In this document: piece by piece, positions 1 through 5,959 of the stretch | Position numbering within the stretch: position 1 is the first letter of the stretch | Layout of the letters: each line of letters starts with the position of its first letter | Assembly: GCA_902493125.1 (NCBI GenBank) | Contig: CABUOF010000034.1 | Span: forward strand, 1-22,108 | Direction of reading: 5' to 3' | DNA: 22,108 bases | DNA from: an uncultured Collinsella sp. | GTDB lineage: Bacteria; Actinomycetota; Coriobacteriia; Coriobacteriales; Coriobacteriaceae | Made by a program: the position numbers and the translations under genes | The notes under the pieces: generated by a model | Told to the model about the DNA's origin: nothing | The model's input: the letters and a program-made list of their open reading frames with translations, nothing else | Database searches by the model: none

Positions 1-102
1 ATGCCAACTTGTTCGTCCTGGACGTCGCTCGCTGTCCGTCCTCTACCTGCGGTGTTGCCTTGCTCCGGATGGGTAGTCATTGGGGACGTTCTTAAATGAC
101 TA
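1..102. repeat. Composite intergenic repeat, uninterrupted copy
   Basis: Bases 1-33 are identical to 4247-4279, and bases 34-102 match 5811-5869 except for a 10-nt length difference and a few substitutions. At the second locus the two halves are separated by the insertion sequence, so this copy is the uninterrupted form. The right end is a hairpin: TAGTCATT at 74-81 pairs with AATGACTA at 95-102 around a GGGGACGTTC-containing loop. The left part corresponds to the right arm of the terminator-like inverted repeat seen whole at 4182-4267. The repeat may continue beyond the window start. Confidence 0.85.
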
Positions 103-143
103 CTTGCTCTCGTTAGATAAGCGTCCGAGAACCACGCTCGTCG

Positions 144-998
144 CTACTTAAGCCCCGGGAGGCGGGTGTAGGGGAATGAGCGCTCTAGGAACTCGGAGCA
201 GCGGGCGTAATCTTTGGCGAAGTAGCTGCTGTAGAGCGAATCGAGCACGTATTGCACGGCGATGTGGCTGGCGAACTGCGTGATGCGATGCGTCATGCTC
301 TCGTGGTCACTCACCGTAAGGTAGGCGGCAAAGCCGGGGTGAATGCGCGCGCAATAAGGTGTGCCGATGACGATGACTGGGACATGCCGACTGCTGAGGA
401 TCGGCAAGATGTCCTTGAGGTTGGGGGCAAGGCCGCTGTAGGAGATGACGATTGCCGCATGGTCGGGACCCGAGGCGAGCGCCGTTCGCACCTGGGCCTC
501 GCCACCGTTGTGGCACGTCGCGCTTTTACCGGCGGAGAGCAGGCGATCGCGGAACATTCCCGCTGGATAGAGGTTGTGCGAGCCCGTGTAGATGTCGACC
601 TGTCGGGCGTTCGCGATGAGCTTGGCGGCGTGGTCAAGCTGCGTGGGGTCGAGCAGTTCCTGCGTTTCGGCCAGCGTGGTCTGGTAGAGCCCCTCCATGC
701 GCTCCATAACCTGCGCAGGGGTGGACGTGGCGTCGAAGGGAAAGTTGATGTCCACGTCGCGCCGATTGCCCGATTCGGTTGCCAGGCGGATGAGCTCGAC
801 TTTGAGATCCTTAAAGCCCTCGAGGCCGAGCTTTTTGCAAAAACGGTGCACGCTCGCAACAGAAACATTGGTGCGCGCGGCAAATTCCTTAATAGAAAGT
901 CCGCGGATGTCCTCGCCGATGGCAAGGGCTGCAATGCCGAGCTGTTGCTCGGTAGGGGTAAGGCCCTGTGCCTCGGAAATCTTGCGTTTGATATCCAT
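144..998 (-). CDS. MurR/RpiR-family transcriptional regulator
   Basis: A 284-aa protein with an N-terminal RpiR helix-turn-helix (about residues 1-77, including the stretch SIKEFAARTNVSVASVHRFC) followed by a SIS sugar-phosphate-binding domain (about 110-240, with IYTGSHN and VISYSG). Members of this family sense phosphosugars and control neighbouring sugar-catabolism genes. I chose the ATG at 998 because GGGAG lies five bases upstream; an in-frame ATG at 1028 has no comparable ribosome-binding site and would overlap a hairpin. The gene is divergent from the phospho-beta-glucosidase gene at 1201, with about 200 bp between them, so that enzyme is the likely target (inference). Family assignment is firm; the effector is unknown. 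Confidence 0.9.
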   Translation of the reverse strand: MDIKRKISEAQGLTPTEQQLGIAALAIGEDIRGLSIKEFAARTNVSVASVHRFCKKLGLEGFKDLKVELIRLATESGNRRDVDINFPFDATSTPAQVMERMEGLYQTTLAETQELLDPTQLDHAAKLIANARQVDIYTGSHNLYPAGMFRDRLLSAGKSATCHNGGEAQVRTALASGPDHAAIVISYSGLAPNLKDILPILSSRHVPVIVIGTPYCARIHPGFAAYLTVSDHESMTHRITQFASHIAVQYVLDSLYSSYFAKDYARCSEFLERSFPYTRLPGLK

Positions 999-1022
999 AC
1001 GAACTCCCACACTCGCCAAACC

Positions 1023-1051
1023 TGCCAAAAAGGGACAGGTTTATTTTGGCA
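1023..1051. repeat. Stem-loop of the GGGACA-core family
   Basis: TGCCAAAA (1023-1030) pairs perfectly with TTTTGGCA (1044-1051) around a loop containing AGGGACAGGTTT. The 14-mer AAAGGGACAGGTTT (1029-1042) recurs, inverted, at 12191-12204. Both copies lie just upstream of a minus-strand gene start. Here the hairpin is between the rpiR-type gene and the glucosidase gene. Confidence 0.7.
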
Positions 1052-1062
1052 CGTTTCGGTCG

Positions 1063-1080
1063 GTATCAGGAAGTATCAGG
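1063..1080. promoter_or_regulatory. Tandem GTATCAGG direct repeat, possible operator
   Basis: GTATCAGG occurs at 1063-1070 and again at 1073-1080, one helical turn apart, in the divergent region between the RpiR-type regulator and the glucosidase gene. Direct or inverted repeats in such a position are often regulator sites, but the assignment to this RpiR protein is inference only. No convincing -35/-10 pair for either gene was seen here. Confidence 0.3.
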
Positions 1081-1200
1081 GACGGGGCGGCGTCGGTCCG
1101 TGGGCGCGAAAAGAAGTGTCGGGTTTGGCGCGCCCGCTTCCGCCCGTCCCGTGCGCAGGCGATACTCGGCTTATCGACCCGCGATGCAAAGGAGATGCTC

Positions 1201-2649
1201 ATGGCAAACATCAAGTTCCCCGAGGGCTTCTATTGGGGTGGCGCCACCGCCGCCAACCAGTTTGAGGGCGCTTGGAACGTGGACGGCCGCGGTCCTTCCG
1301 TCGACGACCACTTCCTGGGCGGCAGCTACAAGGAGCCGCGCCAGATCACGATCGACATCGACCCCGATCGTTTCTACCCCAACCATGACGGTATCGATTT
1401 CTACCATCACTACGAGGAGGACATCGCGCTGTTCGCCGAGATGGGTTTCAACATGTTCCGCATGTCCATCTCTTGGAGCCGCATCTTCCCCAACGGCGAC
1501 GATGCTGAGCCCAACGAGGCCGGTCTCGCCTTCTACGACCGCGTCTTCGACTGCTTGCGCGCCCACAACATCGAGCCGCTCGTGACCCTCTCGCACTACG
1601 AGATGCCCTATCACCTGGTCGAGAAGTACAACGGCTGGGCGAGCCGCGAGCTCATCGGCTTCTTTGAGAAGTATTGCCAAACCGTCTTCGACCGTTACCA
1701 GGACAAGGTCAAGTTCTGGCTCACCTTCAACGAGATCAACTGCGGCACTCAGGACATGGGCAACCTCTTTGAGACCAGCATGATTCAGGGCTTTGAGGGC
1801 CCGGCTTCGGCGGTCCACACCACGCCGCAGGCCCGCATGCAGGCGCTGCATCACCAGTTTGTCGCCAGCGGCCGCGTCGTGCGCTATGCCCACGAGCATT
1901 ACCCGCAGTTCAAGATGGGCAACATGGATTGCTTCATCCTCTCCTATGCCGCCACGTGCGATCCGGCCGACGTGTTTGCTACGCAGCAGGAGATGAACGC
2001 CATGAACTGGTACTGCTCCGACGTGCAGGTGCGCGGAAAGTACCCGTTCTATGCCAAGCGCTTCTGGGCCGAGAACGATGTTGAGCTTGTGATGGAGGAC
2101 GGCGACCTGCAGGATATCGCCGACGGCAAGGTCGACTTCTACTCCTTTAGCTACTACATGTCCGGCACCGTGGGCACCCACAAGGATCACGAGATGACCG
2201 AGGGCAACATGACCTTCGGCGGCAAGAATCCCTATCTGGAGTCCACCGACTGGGGTTGGCAGATCGATCCGCTGGGCCTGCGCATCGCCCTTAACGAGAT
2301 CTATGCTCGCTACGAGATTCCGCTGATGGTGGTCGAGAACGGCATGGGCGCTTACGACGAGGTCGAGGAGGACGGCTCCATCCATGACCCGTATCGCATC
2401 GCCTACTTGCGCAGCCACATCAAGGCCATGGGCGAGGCCATTGCCGACGGCGTTGACCTGATTGCCTACACCTGGTGGGGTCCCATCGACCTGGTTTCCG
2501 CTGGCACCGGCGAGATGCGCAAGCGCTACGGCTTTATCCATGTCGATAAGTACGACGACGGCACCGGCACCTACAAGCGTCGCCGCAAGGACAGCTTCTT
2601 CGCATATCAGAAGATCATCAAGTCCAACGGCGCTGAGGGCCTGGATTAA
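1201..2649 (+). CDS. GH1 6-phospho-beta-glucosidase
   Basis: A 482-aa glycoside hydrolase family 1 enzyme predicted to cleave PTS-imported beta-glucoside 6-phosphates in the cytoplasm. The N-terminal FPEGFYWGGATAANQFEGA is typical of the family. The general acid/base is E178 in TFNE and the nucleophile is E379 in VVENG. The phosphate-binding set S433, K441, Y443 (in LVSAGTGEMRKRYGF) marks it as a 6-phospho enzyme rather than a plain beta-glucosidase. Full family length. The ATG at 1201 follows AAGGAG at 1189-1194; the frame runs open further upstream, but that part is not family-like. No cognate PTS EIIBC gene is adjacent. Regulation by the divergent RpiR protein is inferred. Confidence 0.93.
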   Translation: MANIKFPEGFYWGGATAANQFEGAWNVDGRGPSVDDHFLGGSYKEPRQITIDIDPDRFYPNHDGIDFYHHYEEDIALFAEMGFNMFRMSISWSRIFPNGDDAEPNEAGLAFYDRVFDCLRAHNIEPLVTLSHYEMPYHLVEKYNGWASRELIGFFEKYCQTVFDRYQDKVKFWLTFNEINCGTQDMGNLFETSMIQGFEGPASAVHTTPQARMQALHHQFVASGRVVRYAHEHYPQFKMGNMDCFILSYAATCDPADVFATQQEMNAMNWYCSDVQVRGKYPFYAKRFWAENDVELVMEDGDLQDIADGKVDFYSFSYYMSGTVGTHKDHEMTEGNMTFGGKNPYLESTDWGWQIDPLGLRIALNEIYARYEIPLMVVENGMGAYDEVEEDGSIHDPYRIAYLRSHIKAMGEAIADGVDLIAYTWWGPIDLVSAGTGEMRKRYGFIHVDKYDDGTGTYKRRRKDSFFAYQKIIKSNGAEGLD

Positions 2650-2722
2650 TCGACAATATGAGTGCCACTGGGGAAAAGGTTTTGGGAAGGGCTTGAAAGG
2701 GCTCGCGATTCGAGTCCCCACC

Positions 2723-2751
2723 TTAGTATTTGAACCATTTGGCACTATAAT
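2723..2751 (+). promoter_or_regulatory. Candidate promoter for the EIIA gene
   Basis: A perfect -10 hexamer TATAAT (2746-2751) lies 17 bp after a weak -35 TTAGTA (2723-2728), about 50 bp before the EIIA start codon at 2801. It suggests the EIIA gene can be transcribed independently of the glucosidase gene. Confidence 0.5.
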
Positions 2752-2800
2752 CACCATAGGCATGCGCATAACGTTGCGCTTAATCAAGAGGAGAAAACGT

Positions 2801-3337
2801 ATGGGTCTGTTTGACATGTTTAAGAAGAAGGCTGAGCCTGCCGCTGCTGCAGCTCCCGCTTCCATCTCTGCTTCTGCCGGCGCCGACGTGCTGTGCTCGC
2901 CCGTCAAGGGCAAGGTCATCAAGATGGCCGACGTGCCCGATCCCGTCTTTGGTGGTGAGGTCCTGGGCAAGGGCTGCGCCGTGTGGCCCGAGGACGATCT
3001 GGTCTACGCTCCCTGCGACGGCAAGGTGACCGTCACCATGGGTCACGCCGTGGGCCTGCAGTCCGATAGCGGCATCGAGGTTCTGGTGCACGTTGGTGTC
3101 GATACCGTCAACATGAACGGCGACGGCTTCGAGGGCTTCGTCAAGGCTGACGATGTCGTGAAGGCCGGCCAGCCCTTGCTCAAGATCGACCGCGCCAAGA
3201 TCGCTGCTGCCGGCTACAAGGACTGCGTCGTCGTGGCTGTGTCCAACACCGCCGAGTTCGCCGACGTCGAGCTTACCGTCGAGGCCGAGTCTGCCGTCGC
3301 TGCTGGTGACGCCATCGTTAAGGTCGTCCGCAAGTAG
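2801..3337 (+). CDS. crr: PTS glucose-type EIIA component
   Basis: A 178-aa EIIA(Glc)-type protein, a phosphocarrier between HPr and sugar-specific EIIB domains. After an Ala/Pro-rich linker (about residues 8-28), the beta-sandwich domain starts near SPVKGKVI. The two family histidines are visible: H82 in MGHAVG and H97 in LVHVGVDTV, the latter aligning with the phosphorylated histidine of E. coli EIIA(Glc). The ATG at 2801 is preceded by AGAGGAG with seven bases between. It stands alone, with its own promoter candidate and a strong terminator, and could serve several PTS permeases. The gene symbol is by homology; in this lineage similar domains are also fused to EIIBC proteins, but here there is no fusion. 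Confidence 0.9.
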   Translation: MGLFDMFKKKAEPAAAAAPASISASAGADVLCSPVKGKVIKMADVPDPVFGGEVLGKGCAVWPEDDLVYAPCDGKVTVTMGHAVGLQSDSGIEVLVHVGVDTVNMNGDGFEGFVKADDVVKAGQPLLKIDRAKIAAAGYKDCVVVAVSNTAEFADVELTVEAESAVAAGDAIVKVVRK

Positions 3338-3360
3338 ACTGCGACATCCAAAGGATGTGC

Positions 3361-3393
3361 AAGGGTGGTCGAATTGTTCGACCGCCCTTTTTT
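3361..3393 (+). terminator. Rho-independent terminator after the EIIA gene
   Basis: A 13-bp stem (AAGGGTGGTCGAA at 3361-3373 with TTCGACCGCCCTT at 3377-3389, one G-U pair) has a TTG loop and is followed by a T run ending at 3393. It lies 23 bp after the EIIA stop codon. Confidence 0.92.
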
Positions 3394-3479
3394 ATTACAA
3401 TGCGGCGGGACGTTTTATTGCGCGTTGGACGGACCGGTAAACCGTTCGGACGTTAAATCGAGCCGACTGCGCCTTTGCT

Positions 3480-3509
3480 TTGCCGGGGGTGTTCGTTAGC
3501 GGCTAGTAT
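3480..3509 (+). promoter_or_regulatory. Weak candidate promoter for the lipoprotein gene
   Basis: TTGCCG (3480-3485), an 18-bp spacer and TAGTAT (3504-3509), about 65 bp before the lipoprotein start codon. The rest of 3394-3572 shows no other clear element. Confidence 0.3.
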
Positions 3510-3572
3510 GGCCTTATTGTTACGACGTGCACCGCGTCGGGAAGCGCGGTGCCGCTTGTTGGGAGGAATGTC

Positions 3573-4130
3573 ATGAAGAAGAAGCTGCTGCTTGCGCCCC
3601 TGATGGCTGTTCTGGTCGCGTGCGTGGTTGTGCTTTCCGGCTGCGGAGGTCCTTCGGTTGAGGAGCTCATCACCGAGGATCTTACGACGCAGTTTGACGA
3701 GGTCAAGAACGGTGGCGACGACTTCCTCGCCGGCCTGGAAGAGGCCTCGGGCGACGAGTTCGAGCAGCTGGGCATCGATCCCAAGGAGTACGCCAAGAGC
3801 TACCTCGAGGGCTTTGACTACAAGATCGGCGACGTGACGGTCGACGAGGACAAGGGCACCGCAACTGCCGAGGTCACCATTACCTGCAAGTCCATGAACC
3901 AGATCGTTGAGGATTTTGCCACTCAGTACCAGGAGAAGGTCGCCGCGCTCGATTCGATGCCTTCCGATGACGAGCTGTACAAGATGGCCGGTCAGGTTAT
4001 GGTCGATGTGACCAAGGCTGCTAAGACCAAGGACACCAAGGTCACCTTCAAGTACTCCTGCAATGACGACGGCGAGTGGTCTGCCGACGATTCCGCAACC
4101 AACGAGATGATGAATGCCATGATGAGCTAG
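3573..4130 (+). CDS. Small secreted lipoprotein, function unknown
   Basis: A 185-aa protein with a lipoprotein signal peptide: basic MKKK, a hydrophobic stretch to about residue 20, and the lipobox LSGC with C24 as the lipidated cysteine. The mature part is acidic (DEDKGTATAEVTITCK, SMPSDDELYKMAG) and looks like a small alpha/beta domain of the kind seen in Gram-positive lipoproteins of unknown function. It has two further cysteines that could pair. The ATG at 3573 follows GGGAGG by six bases; an upstream in-frame codon at 3549 would spoil the signal peptide. It appears monocistronic, ending two bases before a perfect hairpin. No function is assigned. Confidence 0.85.
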   Translation: MKKKLLLAPLMAVLVACVVVLSGCGGPSVEELITEDLTTQFDEVKNGGDDFLAGLEEASGDEFEQLGIDPKEYAKSYLEGFDYKIGDVTVDEDKGTATAEVTITCKSMNQIVEDFATQYQEKVAALDSMPSDDELYKMAGQVMVDVTKAAKTKDTKVTFKYSCNDDGEWSADDSATNEMMNAMMS

Positions 4131-4132
4131 GG

Positions 4133-4162
4133 AGTTGCGGCGTTTTACCAAACGCCGCAACT
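4133..4162. repeat. Perfect hairpin with AGTTGCGG arms
   Basis: AGTTGCGGCGTTT (4133-4145) and AAACGCCGCAACT (4150-4162) form a 13-bp perfect stem with a four-base loop, starting two bases after the lipoprotein stop codon. There is no T run, so it is not a canonical terminator. The outer 8 bp (AGTTGCGG/CCGCAACT) are the same as in the hairpin at 20477-20543, also downstream of a plus-strand gene. Confidence 0.8.
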
Positions 4163-4203
4163 GCTCGACGCTGCGCGCCGCCCAGGACGACAATTTGTCA
4201 TTC

Positions 4204-4245
4204 AAAAGGCGAGACATGACCAGAAGGTCTATGCCTCGCCTTTTT
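4204..4245 (+). terminator. Terminator-like hairpin inside a larger inverted repeat
   Basis: AAAAGGCGAGACAT (4204-4217) pairs with ATGCCTCGCCTTTT (4231-4244) with one mismatch, and the downstream arm ends in five T residues. It is nested in a larger imperfect inverted repeat whose outer arms include CCAGGACGA (4182-4190) and TCGTCCTGG (4259-4267). It probably terminates lipoprotein transcription. Confidence 0.75.
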
Positions 4246-4246
4246 C

Positions 4247-4279
4247 ATGCCAACTTGTTCGTCCTGGACGTCGCTCGCT
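4247..4279. repeat. Left half of the composite repeat, split by the IS
   Basis: These 33 bases are identical to positions 1-33. The identity ends with the dinucleotide CT at 4278-4279, where the insertion sequence begins; the repeat resumes at 5811. Confidence 0.88.
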
Positions 4280-4558
4280 CATATGACCCAATCCGCTGTC
4301 AAGGGCCACAATGGCCCCGCCGACCGCTTGCAATCGGTCGGCGGGGCCTGCCGTTGAACCCGTCCCGGTCCGCCCCCGGCATGTCGTCGACGCCTTCGGC
4401 TCAGTCTCATATCCGCGGATACCGCTCCGGCGGCCCGCAATCCTCTCCTTCGGCGGGGCTCCCCAAGTCTGACTACGCGCATGCGGCCGCCGCCGCGCGC
4501 CCAGCGAAAGCGGGGGTATCCCCGAAGGCTGCCCGGCTCGCCGGGACGGGGGCTATGT
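4280..4558 (-). ncRNA. Candidate bridge RNA region of the IS1111-type element
   Basis: This is the long non-coding 3' tail of the element. IS110-family recombinases use an element-encoded bridge RNA, and in the IS1111 subgroup I recall it being encoded downstream of the recombinase gene. The tail contains a 14-bp perfect stem, GGCCCCGCCGACCG (4313-4326) with CGGTCGGCGGGGCC (4335-4348). It also contains GTCTCATAT at 4404-4412, identical over 9 nt to the sequence formed when the element ends join (...AGTGT-CT-CATATGAC...), core CT included. That is what a donor-binding guide would look like. I could not identify a convincing target-binding guide. The exact RNA ends are not defined. Confidence 0.45.
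4283..4295 (+). repeat. Subterminal inverted repeat, transposase 3' end
   Basis: ATGACCCAATCCG, the exact reverse complement of 5791-5803. It lies 3 bp inside the element boundary. Just inside it, TGTCAA (4297-4302) reads TTGACA on the minus strand, an outward-facing -35-like box. Confidence 0.88.
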
Positions 4559-5680
4559 CTATTCGCCGGCCTCCCGGCACATCATGCCGAGGGCCCACAG
4601 CCACCTCACGAGCTCGGCGGCGGTGGCGGCGTTCGCCTTCGCCTGGGGCATGCCCCTGGCGAGCATCTCCTCGCGGCGCCGGAGCAGGCGCTCGGAACCC
4701 TTCCTCCCGTGCATCCTTACCTCGAGCGGGACGCCGCTGCCCTTGGGCATCAGCTTCGGTTGGTGGCTCGCCTGGACGTAGCTCCAGGACCCCTCGACAG
4801 CCAACCTCCTGACGAGGGCGTTGCCGGCCCCGCTGATCCCGCCGAGTCGCACGGAGTCCGCGCTCGACCTCTGCTTCGGGGCGAGGCCGAAGTAGGCCGT
4901 CACCTGCCTGCCGGAGCGGAACCTCGAGAAGTCGCCGACCTCGGCCGCGAAGGCGGCGGCGAGCGCGAACCCGCACCCCTTGATCGACTGGAGCGCCTCG
5001 ACCTCGGCCGAGAGGGGGCCCGCCGCGACGGCGGCCCTGTATTCGGCGAGGACGGCCTCCCTCGTCTCGTCGGCCGCCTCGACCTCGTTCCTCAGCGCCG
5101 CAAGCGCCCGGATGCCGCCGTCGTCGGCGGGGTGTATGCCGTCGAGCCACCTGAGGAAGCCGTACGTCCAGTACTTCCGGGGGTTGCCGGCCGGCGTCGT
5201 GCCGCCGTAGGCGTAGCCGCGGCGGGCGAGGAACGCCAGGAGCCGCTGCTTCGCCGCCGCGAGCCTCGCGGTCGCCGCGTCGTGGGCCCCGGCGAGGTCC
5301 CTGAGCCCCTCGATCTCGGGGGACGGCACCCATACCGGGGAGATATCGTGCGACAGTATCGCCTTGGCCATCCTGGCCGCGTCGTTGCGGTCGTTCTTGG
5401 ACGAGAGGTCGGCCGCCGACCTCGGGACCTTGGAGACGGCCGCGACGACGCAGTCGACGCCGAGCCCGGAGAGCTCCCTCTGCGGGGCGAAGCCGAGGTA
5501 GCCGCTCTCGTAGGCGGCGAGCGACGGGCCCGGGAAGCCCGACATCCACTCCGCGACCTCGCCCCACGGGTTGCCGCGGAACCTCCTCGTCACTGTCTCG
5601 CCCGTCTCCGCGTCGAGCGCGCAGACGGTGGTGGACCTGAGGTGTACGTCCATTCCGAAGGCGGTAGAATATCTAGGCAC
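4559..5680 (-). CDS. IS110/IS1111-family transposase (DEDD recombinase)
   Basis: A 373-aa recombinase that excises and inserts the element. The N-terminal RuvC-like DEDD domain shows D11 in FGMDVH, a glutamate in AAYESGYLGF, and the aspartate pair in KNDRNDAARMAK. The C-terminal Tnp20 domain is seen in IKGCGFALAAAFAAEVGDF, RQVTAYFGLAP and GGISGAGNALVRRL, where the serine is the expected catalytic residue. Length is normal and there is no frameshift. I chose the GTG at 5680 because GGGAGG lies six bases upstream. It is the only gene of the element and is flanked by both subterminal repeats, so it should be functional. Confidence 0.93.
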   Translation of the reverse strand: MPRYSTAFGMDVHLRSTTVCALDAETGETVTRRFRGNPWGEVAEWMSGFPGPSLAAYESGYLGFAPQRELSGLGVDCVVAAVSKVPRSAADLSSKNDRNDAARMAKAILSHDISPVWVPSPEIEGLRDLAGAHDAATARLAAAKQRLLAFLARRGYAYGGTTPAGNPRKYWTYGFLRWLDGIHPADDGGIRALAALRNEVEAADETREAVLAEYRAAVAAGPLSAEVEALQSIKGCGFALAAAFAAEVGDFSRFRSGRQVTAYFGLAPKQRSSADSVRLGGISGAGNALVRRLAVEGSWSYVQASHQPKLMPKGSGVPLEVRMHGRKGSERLLRRREEMLARGMPQAKANAATAAELVRWLWALGMMCREAGE

Positions 5681-5790
5681 GGGAGCCTCCCAACCTCGTT
5701 GCGGCGCGGCTGCGCCTCTGGCACTTCAACAACATTGTCGCAGCCCCGACCCGCGGTCACGAGCGGGGGCTCCTGTCGTTTCCGTGCCCT

Positions 5791-5803
5791 CGGATTGGGT
5801 CAT
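5791..5803 (-). repeat. Subterminal inverted repeat, transposase 5' end
   Basis: CGGATTGGGTCAT, exact reverse complement of 4283-4295, lying 7 bp inside the element boundary at 5810. The asymmetric 7-bp and 3-bp tails outside the repeats fit the IS1111 subgroup. Confidence 0.88.
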
Positions 5804-5810
5804 AGTGTCT

Positions 5811-5869
5811 GTCCGTCCTCTACCTGCGGCGTTGCCATGGTAGTCATTGGGGACGCTCTTAAATGACTA
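5811..5869. repeat. Right half of the composite repeat, split by the IS
   Basis: Matches 34-102 from the first base after the element, with a 10-nt deletion between GTTGCC and TAGTCATT and a few substitutions. It contains the hairpin TAGTCATT (5841-5848) and AATGACTA (5862-5869) with a GGGGACGCTC-containing loop. Confidence 0.88.
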
Positions 5870-5872
5870 GTC

Positions 5873-5940
5873 AAAAGGGACACTCTTGCGGCACTTGGGG
5901 ACGTTCCTTTTCTGCCGACAGTTGGGGGCACTCCTTGCAC
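5873..5940. repeat. Tract of GGGACA-type direct repeats
   Basis: Three related strings follow one another: GGGACACTCTTGC (from 5878), GGGGACGTTCC (from 5897) and GGGGGCACTCCTTGC (from 5924). They share their core with the hairpin loops at 74-102, 1023-1051 and 5841-5869. No coding potential was recognised in 5870-6173. Confidence 0.55.
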
Positions 5941-5959
5941 CAGCGCTGCATCGAATGCT

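Larger units (their letters stand above)
4280..5810 (-). mobile_element. Complete IS110-family insertion sequence, IS1111 subgroup
   Basis: The limits come from comparing the flanks with the uninterrupted repeat at 1-102. The target reads ...TCGCTCG-CT-GTCCGTCC..., and the filled site has CT at both junctions (4278-4279 and 5809-5810), giving a unit of 1531 bp. Inverted repeats of 13 bp, ATGACCCAATCCG (4283-4295) and CGGATTGGGTCAT (5791-5803), are subterminal: 7 bp in from the end upstream of the transposase and 3 bp in from the other end. This is the geometry I recall for the IS1111 subgroup. There is no longer target duplication. The element encodes one transposase on the minus strand, with about 130 bp of non-coding DNA before it and 279 bp after. 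It looks more GC-rich than its surroundings and appears intact. Confidence 0.9.

Noticed and set aside
1..102. Window-start repeat as an assembly artefact copied from 4247-5869
   Set aside because: The two copies differ by a 10-nt indel and several substitutions and continue into different sequence, so they are true diverged copies.
252..1265. Long plus-strand frame opposite the RpiR-type gene
   Set aside because: It is antisense to a clear regulator gene and its translation has no family-like features; it is a by-product of GC-rich codon bias.
2700..2725. tRNA-like T-arm (GATTCGAGTCCCC)
   Set aside because: The flanking bases do not form a 5-bp T stem and no cloverleaf can be built upstream.
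1171..2970. 599-codon minus-strand frame across the glucosidase gene
   Set aside because: It lies antisense to a GH1 gene with all catalytic residues and a good ribosome-binding site; the minus-strand product shows only low-complexity valine/alanine/leucine-rich sequence.
4280..4302. Promoter formed across the circularised IS junction
   Set aside because: A TTGACA box points outward at 4302-4297 on the minus strand, but joining the ends does not place a good -10 hexamer at 16-18 bp, so I do not claim a junction promoter.
4473..5567. Alternative frames over the transposase gene, on both strands
   Set aside because: They encode Arg/Gly/Pro-rich sequence typical of shifted high-GC frames; the IS110 motifs are only in the 4559-5680 frame.
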